Positions 53,239 through 63,000 of a DNA stretch of 64,000 bases are shown here, piece after piece. A program made the translations under genes and the position numbers. The notes under the pieces were generated by a model. The model did not search any database. It worked only from the letters and a program-made list of their open reading frames with translations, and had not been told where the DNA came from. Location: the NCBI RefSeq assembly GCF_003335675.1, contig NZ_QPHL01000012.1, positions 149,058 through 213,057 of the forward strand, given 5' to 3'. How positions within the stretch are numbered: position 1 is the first letter of the stretch; every line of letters begins with the position of its first letter. The stretch is from Winogradskyella sp. KYW1333. Lineage in GTDB: Bacteria; Bacteroidota; Bacteroidia; Flavobacteriales; Flavobacteriaceae.

Positions 53239-56200
53239 ATGCAGATCAAAAAGTATTTCGCTTTTGCAGTCCTCTTGACTCTAGCAATTTCGTGCAAAAA
53301 AAAGCCCGTAGAAACCGATAATATATTTAAGTTTAGGGATTACATAAGTTATACTACATCAGGTTTAGTTAGTGTTATTGAACCGGTTAAAATAAGCCTA
53401 ACCGAAGCTGTTGCTGGATGGAAAACAAATGAAGATATAGACCCTGATTTAATTGAACTTCAACCTTATGTACAAGGAAAACTTCAAGCTTTAAATAATC
53501 ATACAATAATATTTACACCAGATGAACCATTAGAACAATCAACAGAGTATACAGTCAAGGTAAAACTTGCCAAGATTTATAATACTATTCCAAAAGAGTT
53601 TCAAGACTATACCTTTCAATTCAAAACCATAACACCAAGTTTCAATATAATTACCAATAACCTTCAATCTTATAGTAAAGAATGGCAATACATTCTAGGT
53701 CAATTAAGGTCTGCCGATGTTATTTCATTAAATGATGCTAAAACTTTGGTAAAGGTTTCTCAAAGTAAAAATGAGTTAAAACTAATTTGGAATGAAATTG
53801 ATGAGTACTCAAAATATTTTGAATTTAGGATTGACAGCATTAAGCGTAACGTTGAAGACAGTGAGCTTTCAGTTTCATGGAATGGTAAAGCAATTAAAGC
53901 TGAGAACAAAGGTGAAAACACTATTCTCATTCCGGGTAAAAACAATTTTACGGTAGTTGAAACCGAAGTTGTTCAAAATCCTGAACAATATTTGTCAATT
54001 AACTTTTCTGATCCTTTAAAACGACAACAAAATTTTGCTGGATTAGTAAACATTCAAGGTGTCCAAAACCCGAAGTATGTTGTAAATGGTAACGTTTTAA
54101 AAGTATATCCCAATACAAAATTAGTTGGCGACATTCAAGTTGATGTATTTACTGGTATAAAAAATACAGATGATTTTAAATTAAAGAATCCATTTTCAGG
54201 GCAATTAACTTTTGAAGAACTCAAACCGCAAGTAAGGCTTATTAGTAATGGTTCCATTTTACCGAACTCCAAAGATTTAAAAATAAATTTTGAAGCTGTT
54301 AATCTAAGTAAAATTGATGTAAGGGTTATAAAGATTTTTGAAGATAATGTACTGCAATTTCTTCAAGAAAATAATATGAATAGCAACTATGAAAACTCTA
54401 TAAAACAAGTTGGTCGTAGAATTGCCAAAGAAACAATCACACTTATTCAAGATGAAGCACAGAACACAGGAAAATGGAAGGCTTATAGCCTTGATCTAGC
54501 AAACTATTTTCAAACAGACCCTGGTGCTATTTATAGAGTTGAGCTCAGCTTTAAACGCAGTTATTCTTTATACGATTGTACTTCAAGTTCAGAAACAACA
54601 GAAATTGATGAGGACGATTACTATGACGACTATTATGAAGAGGACGTTTATACCTCACAAGAGTTAACACCAGAAGAAGAGGAATTGCTTGAAGAGCAAT
54701 ACTGGGATAACCTAAACTATAATTACAGAAATTCTAATTATAGATGGCGAGACAGGGAAAATCCTTGTACGGATTCTTACTTTAATTATCAAAATCGTTC
54801 TATTGCCTTAAACCTTATTGGGTCTGACTTAGGTGTAATTGCCAAACAAGGGAATGATAATAATTACTTCTTTGCTGTAACCAATATTTTAAATACGAAC
54901 CCTGTTTTAAATGCAAATATTACCCTTTATAACTATCAACAGCAAAAATTAGTTGAGGGTCAAACTAACAGTGAAGGTATTACGAAAATAGAAGCAAAAA
55001 AACGTGCCTCATTTGCTGTTATAACAAAAGGAAATAGCACAAGTTATATCAAACTTTTTGATGGTAATTCACTATCACTAAGCAAATTTGATGTCTCTGG
55101 AAATAAATTACAGCGTGGCTTAAAAGGATACATATATGGAGAACGTGGTGTTTGGAGGCCAGGAGATAGTCTTTTCCTAACATTTATATTAAATGATAAG
55201 GCTAATAAATTACCTCAAAGGCATCCTATAAAATTGGAGATAACTGACCCTGTTGGTAAACTCGTTTACAGAAAAGTGTCAAAAGATAATCTCAATAATT
55301 TCTACGATTTCAAGGTGCCAACCTCATCAGATTATAAAACCGGTAACTACAATGCAAAAATTTCAGTTGGAGGCGCATCATTTTCCAAAGTATTGAAAAT
55401 TGAAACTGTTAAACCTAATCGATTAAAAATAAAGGTTGACTTTGAGAATGACATTTTATCAAAAGAAGACCCATTAAACGGTACGTTGAATGTAACGTGG
55501 TTACATGGCGCACCAGCAAAAAATATAAAAGCTGAAATTAAAGGCAAGTTCACCAGTGCCAACACAGCTTTTAAAGGATTCAATAATTTTATATTCAATG
55601 ACCCAACACGAAATTTCAATACTGAAGAGTCTAATATTTTTGAAGGTAATTTGGATAGTGAAGGAAATGCTTCTATTGATACAGAATTGAATCTTGGCAA
55701 TAATGCGCCCGGCATGTTAAATGCACAATTTTTGGTTAGAGCATTTGAAAATGGTGGTGATTTTTCTCTTGATGCATTTACTATTCCATATGCGCCTTAT
55801 GAAACTTTTGTTGGTTTAAAATCTCCAAAAGGTAATTATTACGGCTCCTATTTTACTGATGAAAACCACACCTTTGACGTTGCAACAGTAAGTGCTGACG
55901 GAATGGGAATATCTAGAAACAATCTTGAAGTTAAGGTTTATAAAATAGAATGGAGATGGTGGTGGAATTCTTCTTATGATAATTTATCAAGTTATGTTTC
56001 AAGTAGTTACCATAGACCTGTTCAAGAGTTTAAAATTAGTACTGATGATAAAGGTAAGGGCAGTTTCAAACTTAAAATCCCTGAAAATGAAAGAGGGAGA
56101 TATCTTATAAGGATATTAGATCCTGCAAGTGGTCATGCAACTGGTAGAACAGCATATTTTTATAAAAACTGGTGGTCTAATTCTCCTTCAACAGATAAAG

Positions 56201-58809
56201 AAGCTGCCAAAATGTTGGTCTTCTCAACAGACAAAAAGAACTACAATGTTGGTGAAATTGCAAAGCTTACTTTTCCTTCTGGTTCAGAGGGTAGAGCACT
56301 TATAAGTATTGAAAATGGAACAAAAGTTATTAGTCATCAATGGGTAGAAACAAAACCAGGTGAAACCACAATTGATATTCCGGTAACATCTGAAATGGCA
56401 CCTAATATTTTTGTGAATATTTCTTTATTACAACCACATGCTATTACTTCTAACGACTTACCTATTAGGCTATATGGCGTAATCCCGATGATAGTTGAAA
56501 ATCCAGAAACAAGATTAGAGCCTCAAATCAACATGCCAAATGTTATTAAACCTGAACAAAATTATGAGATAAAGGTTTCTGAAAAAAACAACAAGGCCAT
56601 GACATATACTATTGCTGTGGTAGAAGATGGCTTACTTGATTTAACTAGATTTAAAACACCTAATGCTTGGAATAGTTTTTATTCTAGAGAGGCATTAGGG
56701 GTTAAAACTTGGGATATTTTTGATGATGTTATTGGAGCATATTCTGGGAGTATTGATCAAGTGTTTGCCATAGGAGGTGATGGTAGCGCTACAAAAGGCA
56801 AAAACAAAAAAGCAAATCGTTTTAAGCCTGTAGTTACTTATTTAGGTCCTTTTTTATTGGATGCAGGAAAAACCAAAATACATAAACTCAAAATGCCAAA
56901 TTATGTAGGTTCTGTACGTGCAATGGTAATTGCCGGTAATAATAATTCAGAAGCTTATGGTAGTGCAGAAAAATCTGTGAAAGTTAAAAAGCCATTAATG
57001 GTATTGGCAAACCTTCCTCGTAAATTAAGTCCTGGCGAAAAAGTTACCCTTCCAGTTACTGTTTTTGCAATGGAAAGTAAAGTTAAAACTGTAAACCTTC
57101 AGCTAAAATTAAGTGATGGCTTAACTATAATAGGTAATAAAACCCAAACATTGAATTTCGCTAAGCCTGATGAAAAGATGACCTATTTTGAGCTAGATGT
57201 TACTAAAGCCAAAGGGATTAATACTATAGAAGTTATTGCTTCGGGTAATGGTGAAAAATCAACTTATAAAGTAGAAATTGATGTAGTAAACCCTAATCCA
57301 TATACATCCCGTTTAGTAGATAGAGAATTAAAAGGTATTGGCACAACTGAAATTAAATTTGAAACTTTTGGTGTTCCCGGAACAAATTCAGCTACAGTAG
57401 AATTCTCTACACTACCACCAATGGATTTTACTAAGCGTCTTAATTATCTCATTAGGTATCCTCATGGCTGTGTAGAACAGACCACATCTAGTGTTTTTCC
57501 TCAATTATACCTAACAGATATATTTGACTTAACAGACCAAAAGAGAAGACTAGTTCAAAATAATATAGAAAACGGTATAAAAAGATTAGGTCAATTTCAA
57601 CAACCAAGTGGTGGAATGAGCTACTGGATTGGCGAAAATTCTGCTAATGATTGGGGCACAAGTTATGCTGGTCATTTTATGATTGAGGCAGAGAACAAAG
57701 GATTCATTTTGCCCTTAACTTTTAAAAGTAATTGGATCGCCTATCAAAAACAAGCATCTAGAAATTGGAGGCCAAGTTACAGGTATAATAATGATTTAGC
57801 TCAAGCATACCGACTATATACCTTAGCATTAGCAGGTAGTCCAGACTTGGCGTCGATGAATCGACTGAGAGAATTTGAAGACCTATCTAATGATGCTAAA
57901 TGGCGTTTGGCTGCTGCATATGCATTGGCTGGTCAAAAGGAAGCTAGTGAAAGTATTTCTAATGAAGCAAACATAGACTTTGAAAGTAGTAAAGACAATT
58001 ATTACACTTATGGTTCTGTACACAGAAATAGAGCAATGGCATTAGAAGCTATGTTATTGACAGACAATTCTAAAAAAAATGATATAGCCAAACAAATTGC
58101 AAAATCACTTTCTAGTAAAGATTGGATGAGTACCCAAACAACGTCATATAGTTTATTAGCCATGGGTAAAATGATAAAGGAAAATGGTGGTAAAGAATTT
58201 AATCTTTCCTATACAATCAATGGTAAATCAGAAACTATATCTGCCAAAAGTGGTGTTGCACAACGAAATATACCAATTGTAGATGGCGAAAACCGTATTA
58301 GCATAAATAACACTAAGGAAAATGTTATATATGCAAGGATTATTAACTCTGGCAAATTAAAACTTGGAGAAGAAATTGCTGAACAACGTGGTTTTTCAAT
58401 TTCAACGGTTTATAAAGATTTAAACGGAAATAAAATTGATGTTAGAAAACTTCAGCAAGGTCAAGATTTTGTTGCTACAATTAGCATAACAAATCAAACA
58501 AGTAGCAAAGTAAAGGATGTTGCATTAACACAAATATTTCCTTCTGGTTGGGATATCGTTAATACAAGATTTACAGACTTTGGCAATACAACGGTTAGCC
58601 AGGCAAGATACACAGACATAAAAGATGATAGAGTGAATTTTTACTTTGACATGGATCGAAAAGGTAAATATGGCACCATGACATTTAGTATAATGTTAAA
58701 CGCCTCTTATCTCGGTCGCTACTACTTACCAGGGACGCAAGCTGAAGCCATGTATGATAATGATTATCTCGTTAGAAATAAAGGTCAATGGGTTACAATT
58801 GATAAATAA
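53239..58809 (+). CDS. Alpha-2-macroglobulin family lipoprotein with thioester
   Basis: This 1856-residue envelope protein has a lipoprotein signal (MQIKKYFAFAVLLTLAISC), a series of macroglobulin (MG) beta-sandwich domains, and a thioester domain with Cys1411-Val-Glu-Gln1414 (HGCVEQTTS). The helical thioester domain lies at about 1390-1650, followed by a receptor-binding-like beta domain. Bacterial alpha-2-macroglobulins trap attacking proteases by bait cleavage and thioester coupling. An acidic, tyrosine-rich insert lies at about 450-500, bracketed by Cys residues (DCTSSS and NPCTDS), which could be a loop or bait-like segment. A penicillin-binding protein 1C gene, its usual neighbour, is not adjacent. 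Confidence 0.9.
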   Translation: MQIKKYFAFAVLLTLAISCKKKPVETDNIFKFRDYISYTTSGLVSVIEPVKISLTEAVAGWKTNEDIDPDLIELQPYVQGKLQALNNHTIIFTPDEPLEQSTEYTVKVKLAKIYNTIPKEFQDYTFQFKTITPSFNIITNNLQSYSKEWQYILGQLRSADVISLNDAKTLVKVSQSKNELKLIWNEIDEYSKYFEFRIDSIKRNVEDSELSVSWNGKAIKAENKGENTILIPGKNNFTVVETEVVQNPEQYLSINFSDPLKRQQNFAGLVNIQGVQNPKYVVNGNVLKVYPNTKLVGDIQVDVFTGIKNTDDFKLKNPFSGQLTFEELKPQVRLISNGSILPNSKDLKINFEAVNLSKIDVRVIKIFEDNVLQFLQENNMNSNYENSIKQVGRRIAKETITLIQDEAQNTGKWKAYSLDLANYFQTDPGAIYRVELSFKRSYSLYDCTSSSETTEIDEDDYYDDYYEEDVYTSQELTPEEEELLEEQYWDNLNYNYRNSNYRWRDRENPCTDSYFNYQNRSIALNLIGSDLGVIAKQGNDNNYFFAVTNILNTNPVLNANITLYNYQQQKLVEGQTNSEGITKIEAKKRASFAVITKGNSTSYIKLFDGNSLSLSKFDVSGNKLQRGLKGYIYGERGVWRPGDSLFLTFILNDKANKLPQRHPIKLEITDPVGKLVYRKVSKDNLNNFYDFKVPTSSDYKTGNYNAKISVGGASFSKVLKIETVKPNRLKIKVDFENDILSKEDPLNGTLNVTWLHGAPAKNIKAEIKGKFTSANTAFKGFNNFIFNDPTRNFNTEESNIFEGNLDSEGNASIDTELNLGNNAPGMLNAQFLVRAFENGGDFSLDAFTIPYAPYETFVGLKSPKGNYYGSYFTDENHTFDVATVSADGMGISRNNLEVKVYKIEWRWWWNSSYDNLSSYVSSSYHRPVQEFKISTDDKGKGSFKLKIPENERGRYLIRILDPASGHATGRTAYFYKNWWSNSPSTDKEAAKMLVFSTDKKNYNVGEIAKLTFPSGSEGRALISIENGTKVISHQWVETKPGETTIDIPVTSEMAPNIFVNISLLQPHAITSNDLPIRLYGVIPMIVENPETRLEPQINMPNVIKPEQNYEIKVSEKNNKAMTYTIAVVEDGLLDLTRFKTPNAWNSFYSREALGVKTWDIFDDVIGAYSGSIDQVFAIGGDGSATKGKNKKANRFKPVVTYLGPFLLDAGKTKIHKLKMPNYVGSVRAMVIAGNNNSEAYGSAEKSVKVKKPLMVLANLPRKLSPGEKVTLPVTVFAMESKVKTVNLQLKLSDGLTIIGNKTQTLNFAKPDEKMTYFELDVTKAKGINTIEVIASGNGEKSTYKVEIDVVNPNPYTSRLVDRELKGIGTTEIKFETFGVPGTNSATVEFSTLPPMDFTKRLNYLIRYPHGCVEQTTSSVFPQLYLTDIFDLTDQKRRLVQNNIENGIKRLGQFQQPSGGMSYWIGENSANDWGTSYAGHFMIEAENKGFILPLTFKSNWIAYQKQASRNWRPSYRYNNDLAQAYRLYTLALAGSPDLASMNRLREFEDLSNDAKWRLAAAYALAGQKEASESISNEANIDFESSKDNYYTYGSVHRNRAMALEAMLLTDNSKKNDIAKQIAKSLSSKDWMSTQTTSYSLLAMGKMIKENGGKEFNLSYTINGKSETISAKSGVAQRNIPIVDGENRISINNTKENVIYARIINSGKLKLGEEIAEQRGFSISTVYKDLNGNKIDVRKLQQGQDFVATISITNQTSSKVKDVALTQIFPSGWDIVNTRFTDFGNTTVSQARYTDIKDDRVNFYFDMDRKGKYGTMTFSIMLNASYLGRYYLPGTQAEAMYDNDYLVRNKGQWVTIDK

Positions 58810-58878
58810 ACAAATTTCATAAACTAAATAAATCCAGAACAAAACCGCTAATAATGTTCAACATAAAAATTAGAAATT

Positions 58879-59727
58879 ATGAACTTTTTTAAACAAATTT
58901 TAGCACTTGTATTACTTGTTAATGTTTCACTTTTAAATGCACAAGAGCAAGCTTATGTTATTGCGGACAATGGATTATCAATTAGAGAAAAACCAGATGT
59001 GAACTCAGAAAAAATTGGTCAACTTAAGTACGGAGAATCCATTGAAATTTCCGAAAATACAGGTGAAAAACTAGTTATTCTAGACAACGGCAAAACTGTA
59101 TCAGGAAATTGGGTGAAAATTAAAACTAGGACTAAATATGGTTATGTCTTTGATGGTTATTTAGCTAAAGAATTGACTAAAAGCATTGAAGCAGATTTTA
59201 AAGGATTAAGTATTAAAATAAAAGACTTGAAAAGCACGGATGAGTTTAAAGTGAAGTCTTTTTTTGACGCAGATACGGTGTCAGTAGATGTAGAACTTGG
59301 AGATTCTCCTGAAGGTAAAACTCTGTTGCTTAAGAATAAAAATTACAAAAGAGTAAGTATCTTTCAGCAATTTGAAAACAGTATTTCAATTACCAATGAA
59401 GGACCACATTGCGATCTTACCGAATGGAAACATTATTATTCTAACTGGGAACCAATTGAACAAATTAATCGAGGCACATATAAGACCTTGAAATACAATG
59501 AAGAAGACTGGACAAAGTTTATTAATGTTTCTATGGAAGAGTTAAAACAAGAAATTTTGGACTATTGTGGTTCAGACTGGGTTAAACATTTAAAAGATGC
59601 TAAATCAATTAAAGATTATCCAATTTCTGTTTCTACAAGTAGAATATTTTTAAAGATATTAATTACGGATTCTGAAGATAATATAATAGAAAAAGTCATT
59701 GAATTTAGAATCCCAATGGGTTGTTAA
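58879..59727 (+). CDS. Secreted SH3-domain protein
   Basis: The 282-residue protein has a signal peptide (ending SLLNAQEQ), a bacterial SH3 (SH3b-like) domain at about 22-100 (AYVIADNGLSIREKPDVNSEKIGQLKYGES then WVKIKTRTKYGYVFDGYLAKE), and a C-terminal domain of unknown function (about 110-282). Bacterial SH3 domains bind peptidoglycan or other surface ligands. It lies 69 bases after the alpha-2-macroglobulin gene on the same strand; the gap shows no terminator, so co-transcription is possible. Confidence 0.85.
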   Translation: MNFFKQILALVLLVNVSLLNAQEQAYVIADNGLSIREKPDVNSEKIGQLKYGESIEISENTGEKLVILDNGKTVSGNWVKIKTRTKYGYVFDGYLAKELTKSIEADFKGLSIKIKDLKSTDEFKVKSFFDADTVSVDVELGDSPEGKTLLLKNKNYKRVSIFQQFENSISITNEGPHCDLTEWKHYYSNWEPIEQINRGTYKTLKYNEEDWTKFINVSMEELKQEILDYCGSDWVKHLKDAKSIKDYPISVSTSRIFLKILITDSEDNIIEKVIEFRIPMGC

Positions 59728-59729
59728 CA

Positions 59730-60038
59730 ATGAACAAATTTAAACCATATTTTGCTGTAATATTTACTTCTACGCACAACGACAGCATCGAAGGTTATTA
59801 TGAAATGGCCAAAAAAATAGAATCCTTAGCAAAATCACAAAAGGGATTTCTTGGAATTGATAGTGCAAGAAACGAAGTAGGTATTACAGTAAGTTATTGG
59901 GAGAGTTTAGAGGATATTAAAAATTGGAAGTTAAATTCAGAACATCAATTTGCCCAAAAATTTGGAAAGGAGAAGTGGTACAGTTGGTATAATGTTAGGA
60001 TATGTAGAGTTGAAAGGGAATATGATTTTAATAAATAA
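59730..60038 (+). CDS. ABM-like (antibiotic biosynthesis monooxygenase fold) protein
   Basis: A 102-residue protein from ATG 59730. The sequence FAVIFTSTHNDSIEGYYEMAKKIESLAKSQKGFLGIDSARNEVGITVSYWESLEDIKNWKLNSEHQFAQKFGK fits the small dimeric alpha/beta-barrel (ABM/YgiN) family, in which monooxygenases and heme-degrading IsdG-like enzymes occur. No function assigned. The frame also opens at TTG 59721, but that overlaps the upstream stop. It is the last gene before the base-composition change. Confidence 0.85.
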   Translation: MNKFKPYFAVIFTSTHNDSIEGYYEMAKKIESLAKSQKGFLGIDSARNEVGITVSYWESLEDIKNWKLNSEHQFAQKFGKEKWYSWYNVRICRVEREYDFNK

Positions 60039-60043
60039 AGTTC

Positions 60044-63000
60044 TTACCTCTTTAATGTAAAATGGGCTTTCAGTTCCTTCCTTTGGTTTGTTATCGGCTC
60101 GTCGTACTCTACGGTGAACCAGTAATCGCTACTCGGCATGCTGTTCCCGTTGTAGGTCCCGTCCCATCCGGATCCCGTAGGGCTGATCTGCTTCAGAAGC
60201 TTGCCGTAGCGGTCAAATATATAAATTTTTGCCGTACTGCCAATCCCGACGATGTTCCACGTATCGTGGTTGCCGTCGCCGTTGGGCGTAAAGTACAGCG
60301 GGTAATCGATAACAAACACAGGCTCGGTAACGCTACCGCAACCGTTCTTGTCCCTGGCCGTCACCTCGTGCCCGCCAGGCGATACGTTCACGAACGTGCC
60401 GCTGTCCTGCCAAGGGCCACCGTCAAGGCTATACTCGTAATCGCCGGGACCGCCGGCCGTTGCCTCTATAACGTGGTTTTCCGCAAAAGCTTGTGTTACA
60501 ACATCGACTACCAGTACCGGAGGCTCGCTCTCCACCACATCCGTAGTGTCTGTAGTACTACAACTGGTTACCGTAGAAGTGCTCGTGTCCGTGACCGTTA
60601 CGCTGTAGCTGCCTCCCTGTTGCGGCATTAGGCTAGGCCCAGTAGCGCCCGCTATGACCGTACCGTTAAGGCTCCACTCAAATCCGTAGTTCGAAGCAGA
60701 CAGGCCGGTATCAAGAACCAATGGGTCAAAGGCCTCAGAACCGTTAGTGTTCACGCAAAGGATATAGCTCGGGTCAAGATCAAAGGCCGGCAACGGGTTA
60801 ACCTGTAAAGTCAGTGGCGCCACCGCAAAACAGATCGTACTTGTATTGTCAACTCTCGCATAGATCGTCTGGGGGTTCGCTATGTTCTGGTAGAGCACAG
60901 GAAGCGGGCTGACGTTAAGGTTCGCATCCGCCTCGGTGGCAAAGTACGTAACCGTATAGCCCGTAGGGTCCTGGCCGTCCAGAACCTGCGCGTCCTGGGT
61001 CGAAAGGTCAAACTGCAAACTGTCGTTGGCCGGGTTCCCGTCTACCTCCATGTTGTCGTCGCACTCCTCGTAAAGGATCGCATCCATATCCGGGTTCGCC
61101 TGTGCAGACTCCTGTACCTCGATATCGAAGCGCTGGCTAGAGATCGTGCAACCCGTCGACGTATCGGTTATCGTAACAAATATCTCCTGGGGGTTGCTCG
61201 TATTCGTATAAGGGCTCAAAATCGCATTTGCACTTGCCTCAGCATCCGCAAGGCTCGTATGGTAGCTCACCGCAAACTGCAACGGGTCCTGACCGCCAAG
61301 CACCTCTCCGTCCTTGCTCTCAAGGTCGAACGCTCCAAAACCGTCGGTATTGAGCTCGCAAAGTATAAAGTCGGTCACCACTACCACTTCCGGCAACGGA
61401 TTTACCCTTATGCCAAAGTTCACTACCGTGAAACAGCCCGTAACGTCGTTCGTTACCCTCACGTAGATCGTCTCCGTGACTCCCGTACCCTCATTCGTAT
61501 AGTTGGCAGGGTCCGCTATAGCATTGGTGCCTGCGCCAGCATCCTCCAGCGTCGTATGGTAGGTCGGCGTAACGCCGGCCTCCCCGTTCAATATCAATAT
61601 CTCGTTCTCCGTAAGGTCGAAGACCTCAAGACCGTCGTTGATCACCGTCTCGTCGCAAAGCTCAATCGACGGAATCTGATCGCTCGGCGTAGGCGTCGGG
61701 ATAGGAAGCACGCGGATCGTAACGGTCGTAAACGCAACACAGCCAAATACGTTCTCGCCCCTAACAAAGATCGTCTGAGGATTCGACATGTTCGCATAAG
61801 GGCCTGTTATAGGGCTACTGCCACTATCGGCATCCATCTGCGTCTGGTGGTAGGTCAGCGTAATGCCGCCCTGGCCGTTCAGTATCTCCGCACTGGCTCC
61901 CTCCAAGTTGAAGGCCTCCTGCTCGTCACCCGGGTCGTTGTCGTCGCAAAGCTCCAACGGCGATGGCGCGGTAAGCAACGGCAACGGATTTACCATGAGC
62001 TCCAGCTCCGTGAGCTTGTAACAGCCCGCCACCGTATTGGGGTCGTCCACGCGTACCCATATGGTCTGGCTGAAAGCCAAAGTGTTCGTATAGGCCGTAG
62101 GTACCGCTATCGCATTGACAGCGCCGTTGGCATCCGTTTCGTCATCGTAATAACTGAATACGTAGTCCATCGGGTCCTGGCCAGCTACCAGTACCTCTGC
62201 CTCAACAGACGTCAGGTCGAACTGCGCAAGGCCATCCGCCGAAATATCGTCGCACTCCTCCAAGGCTTCGGGCTCTAAAAGCTGTGGCGTAGGCTCCACT
62301 ATTAGCTCGAGCTCCTCTATGGTATAGCAGTCCGTTGCTATCGTAGCGCTCTCAACCCTCGCGTAGAGCGTCTGCATGTCGGCCGTGATATTGCCATAGT
62401 CTAACAAGGTATCTATGGCATCCGAACCGCTTTCAGCATTCTCAGGTGTCTCGTGGTAGGTTACCGTTAGACCCAGTGCACCTCCCGTGATCTCGACATC
62501 GGCATCCGTAAGCGTAAAGAAGCCGAAGCCGTCGTTGTCGGGGTCGCAGTAGCGCAAAGGCTCAGGGTCAAAGGTTACGGGCGCCTGCTCCACCACAAGC
62601 TCGAGGGTCGTCGTGTCGTAACAGCCCGTAGAAGTGTCCTCAACCCGGACGTGGACCGTCTGGGGGTTGGATATGTTGTCGTAAGGGACCGGAAGTGCGT
62701 TGGCTCCCGTCTGGGCATCCGCAAGGTCAAAGTGATAGCTCACCGCGTAGCCCGGATCGTTGCCCGTGATCTCCCCGTCTTTGAGGCCAAGGTCAATGGA
62801 CGTCTGACCGTCCGGAGTGCCGTCATCGCAAACCTCCAGTGCCGTTGGGGTCACTACAGTCGGCAACGGGTTGGCCGTAAACGTTACGATACTGCTGCTC
62901 GGGCAAATGCCGCTTGTCGTGTATTCTATGCTATAGGTTTCTCCGGGCGTACCGCCGGTTACTTCTCCCGTAGCCGGGTCTATCGACGCACCGTCCGTAG

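Noticed and set aside
60062..60631. Possible mobile-element boundary at the GC shift (60038-60110)
   Set aside because: The shift lies within the adhesin coding sequence's 3' end, with no terminal repeats, integrase or tRNA visible in this window; the other edge is not in view.
61259..62278. A 339-codon plus-strand ORF, along with other long plus-strand ORFs at 60062-60631, 62651-63004 and 63405-63866
   Set aside because: They lie opposite the GC-rich adhesin, where stop codons are rare in all frames. The products are Arg/Val/His-rich with no domain, while the minus-strand frame is a coherent repeat protein.
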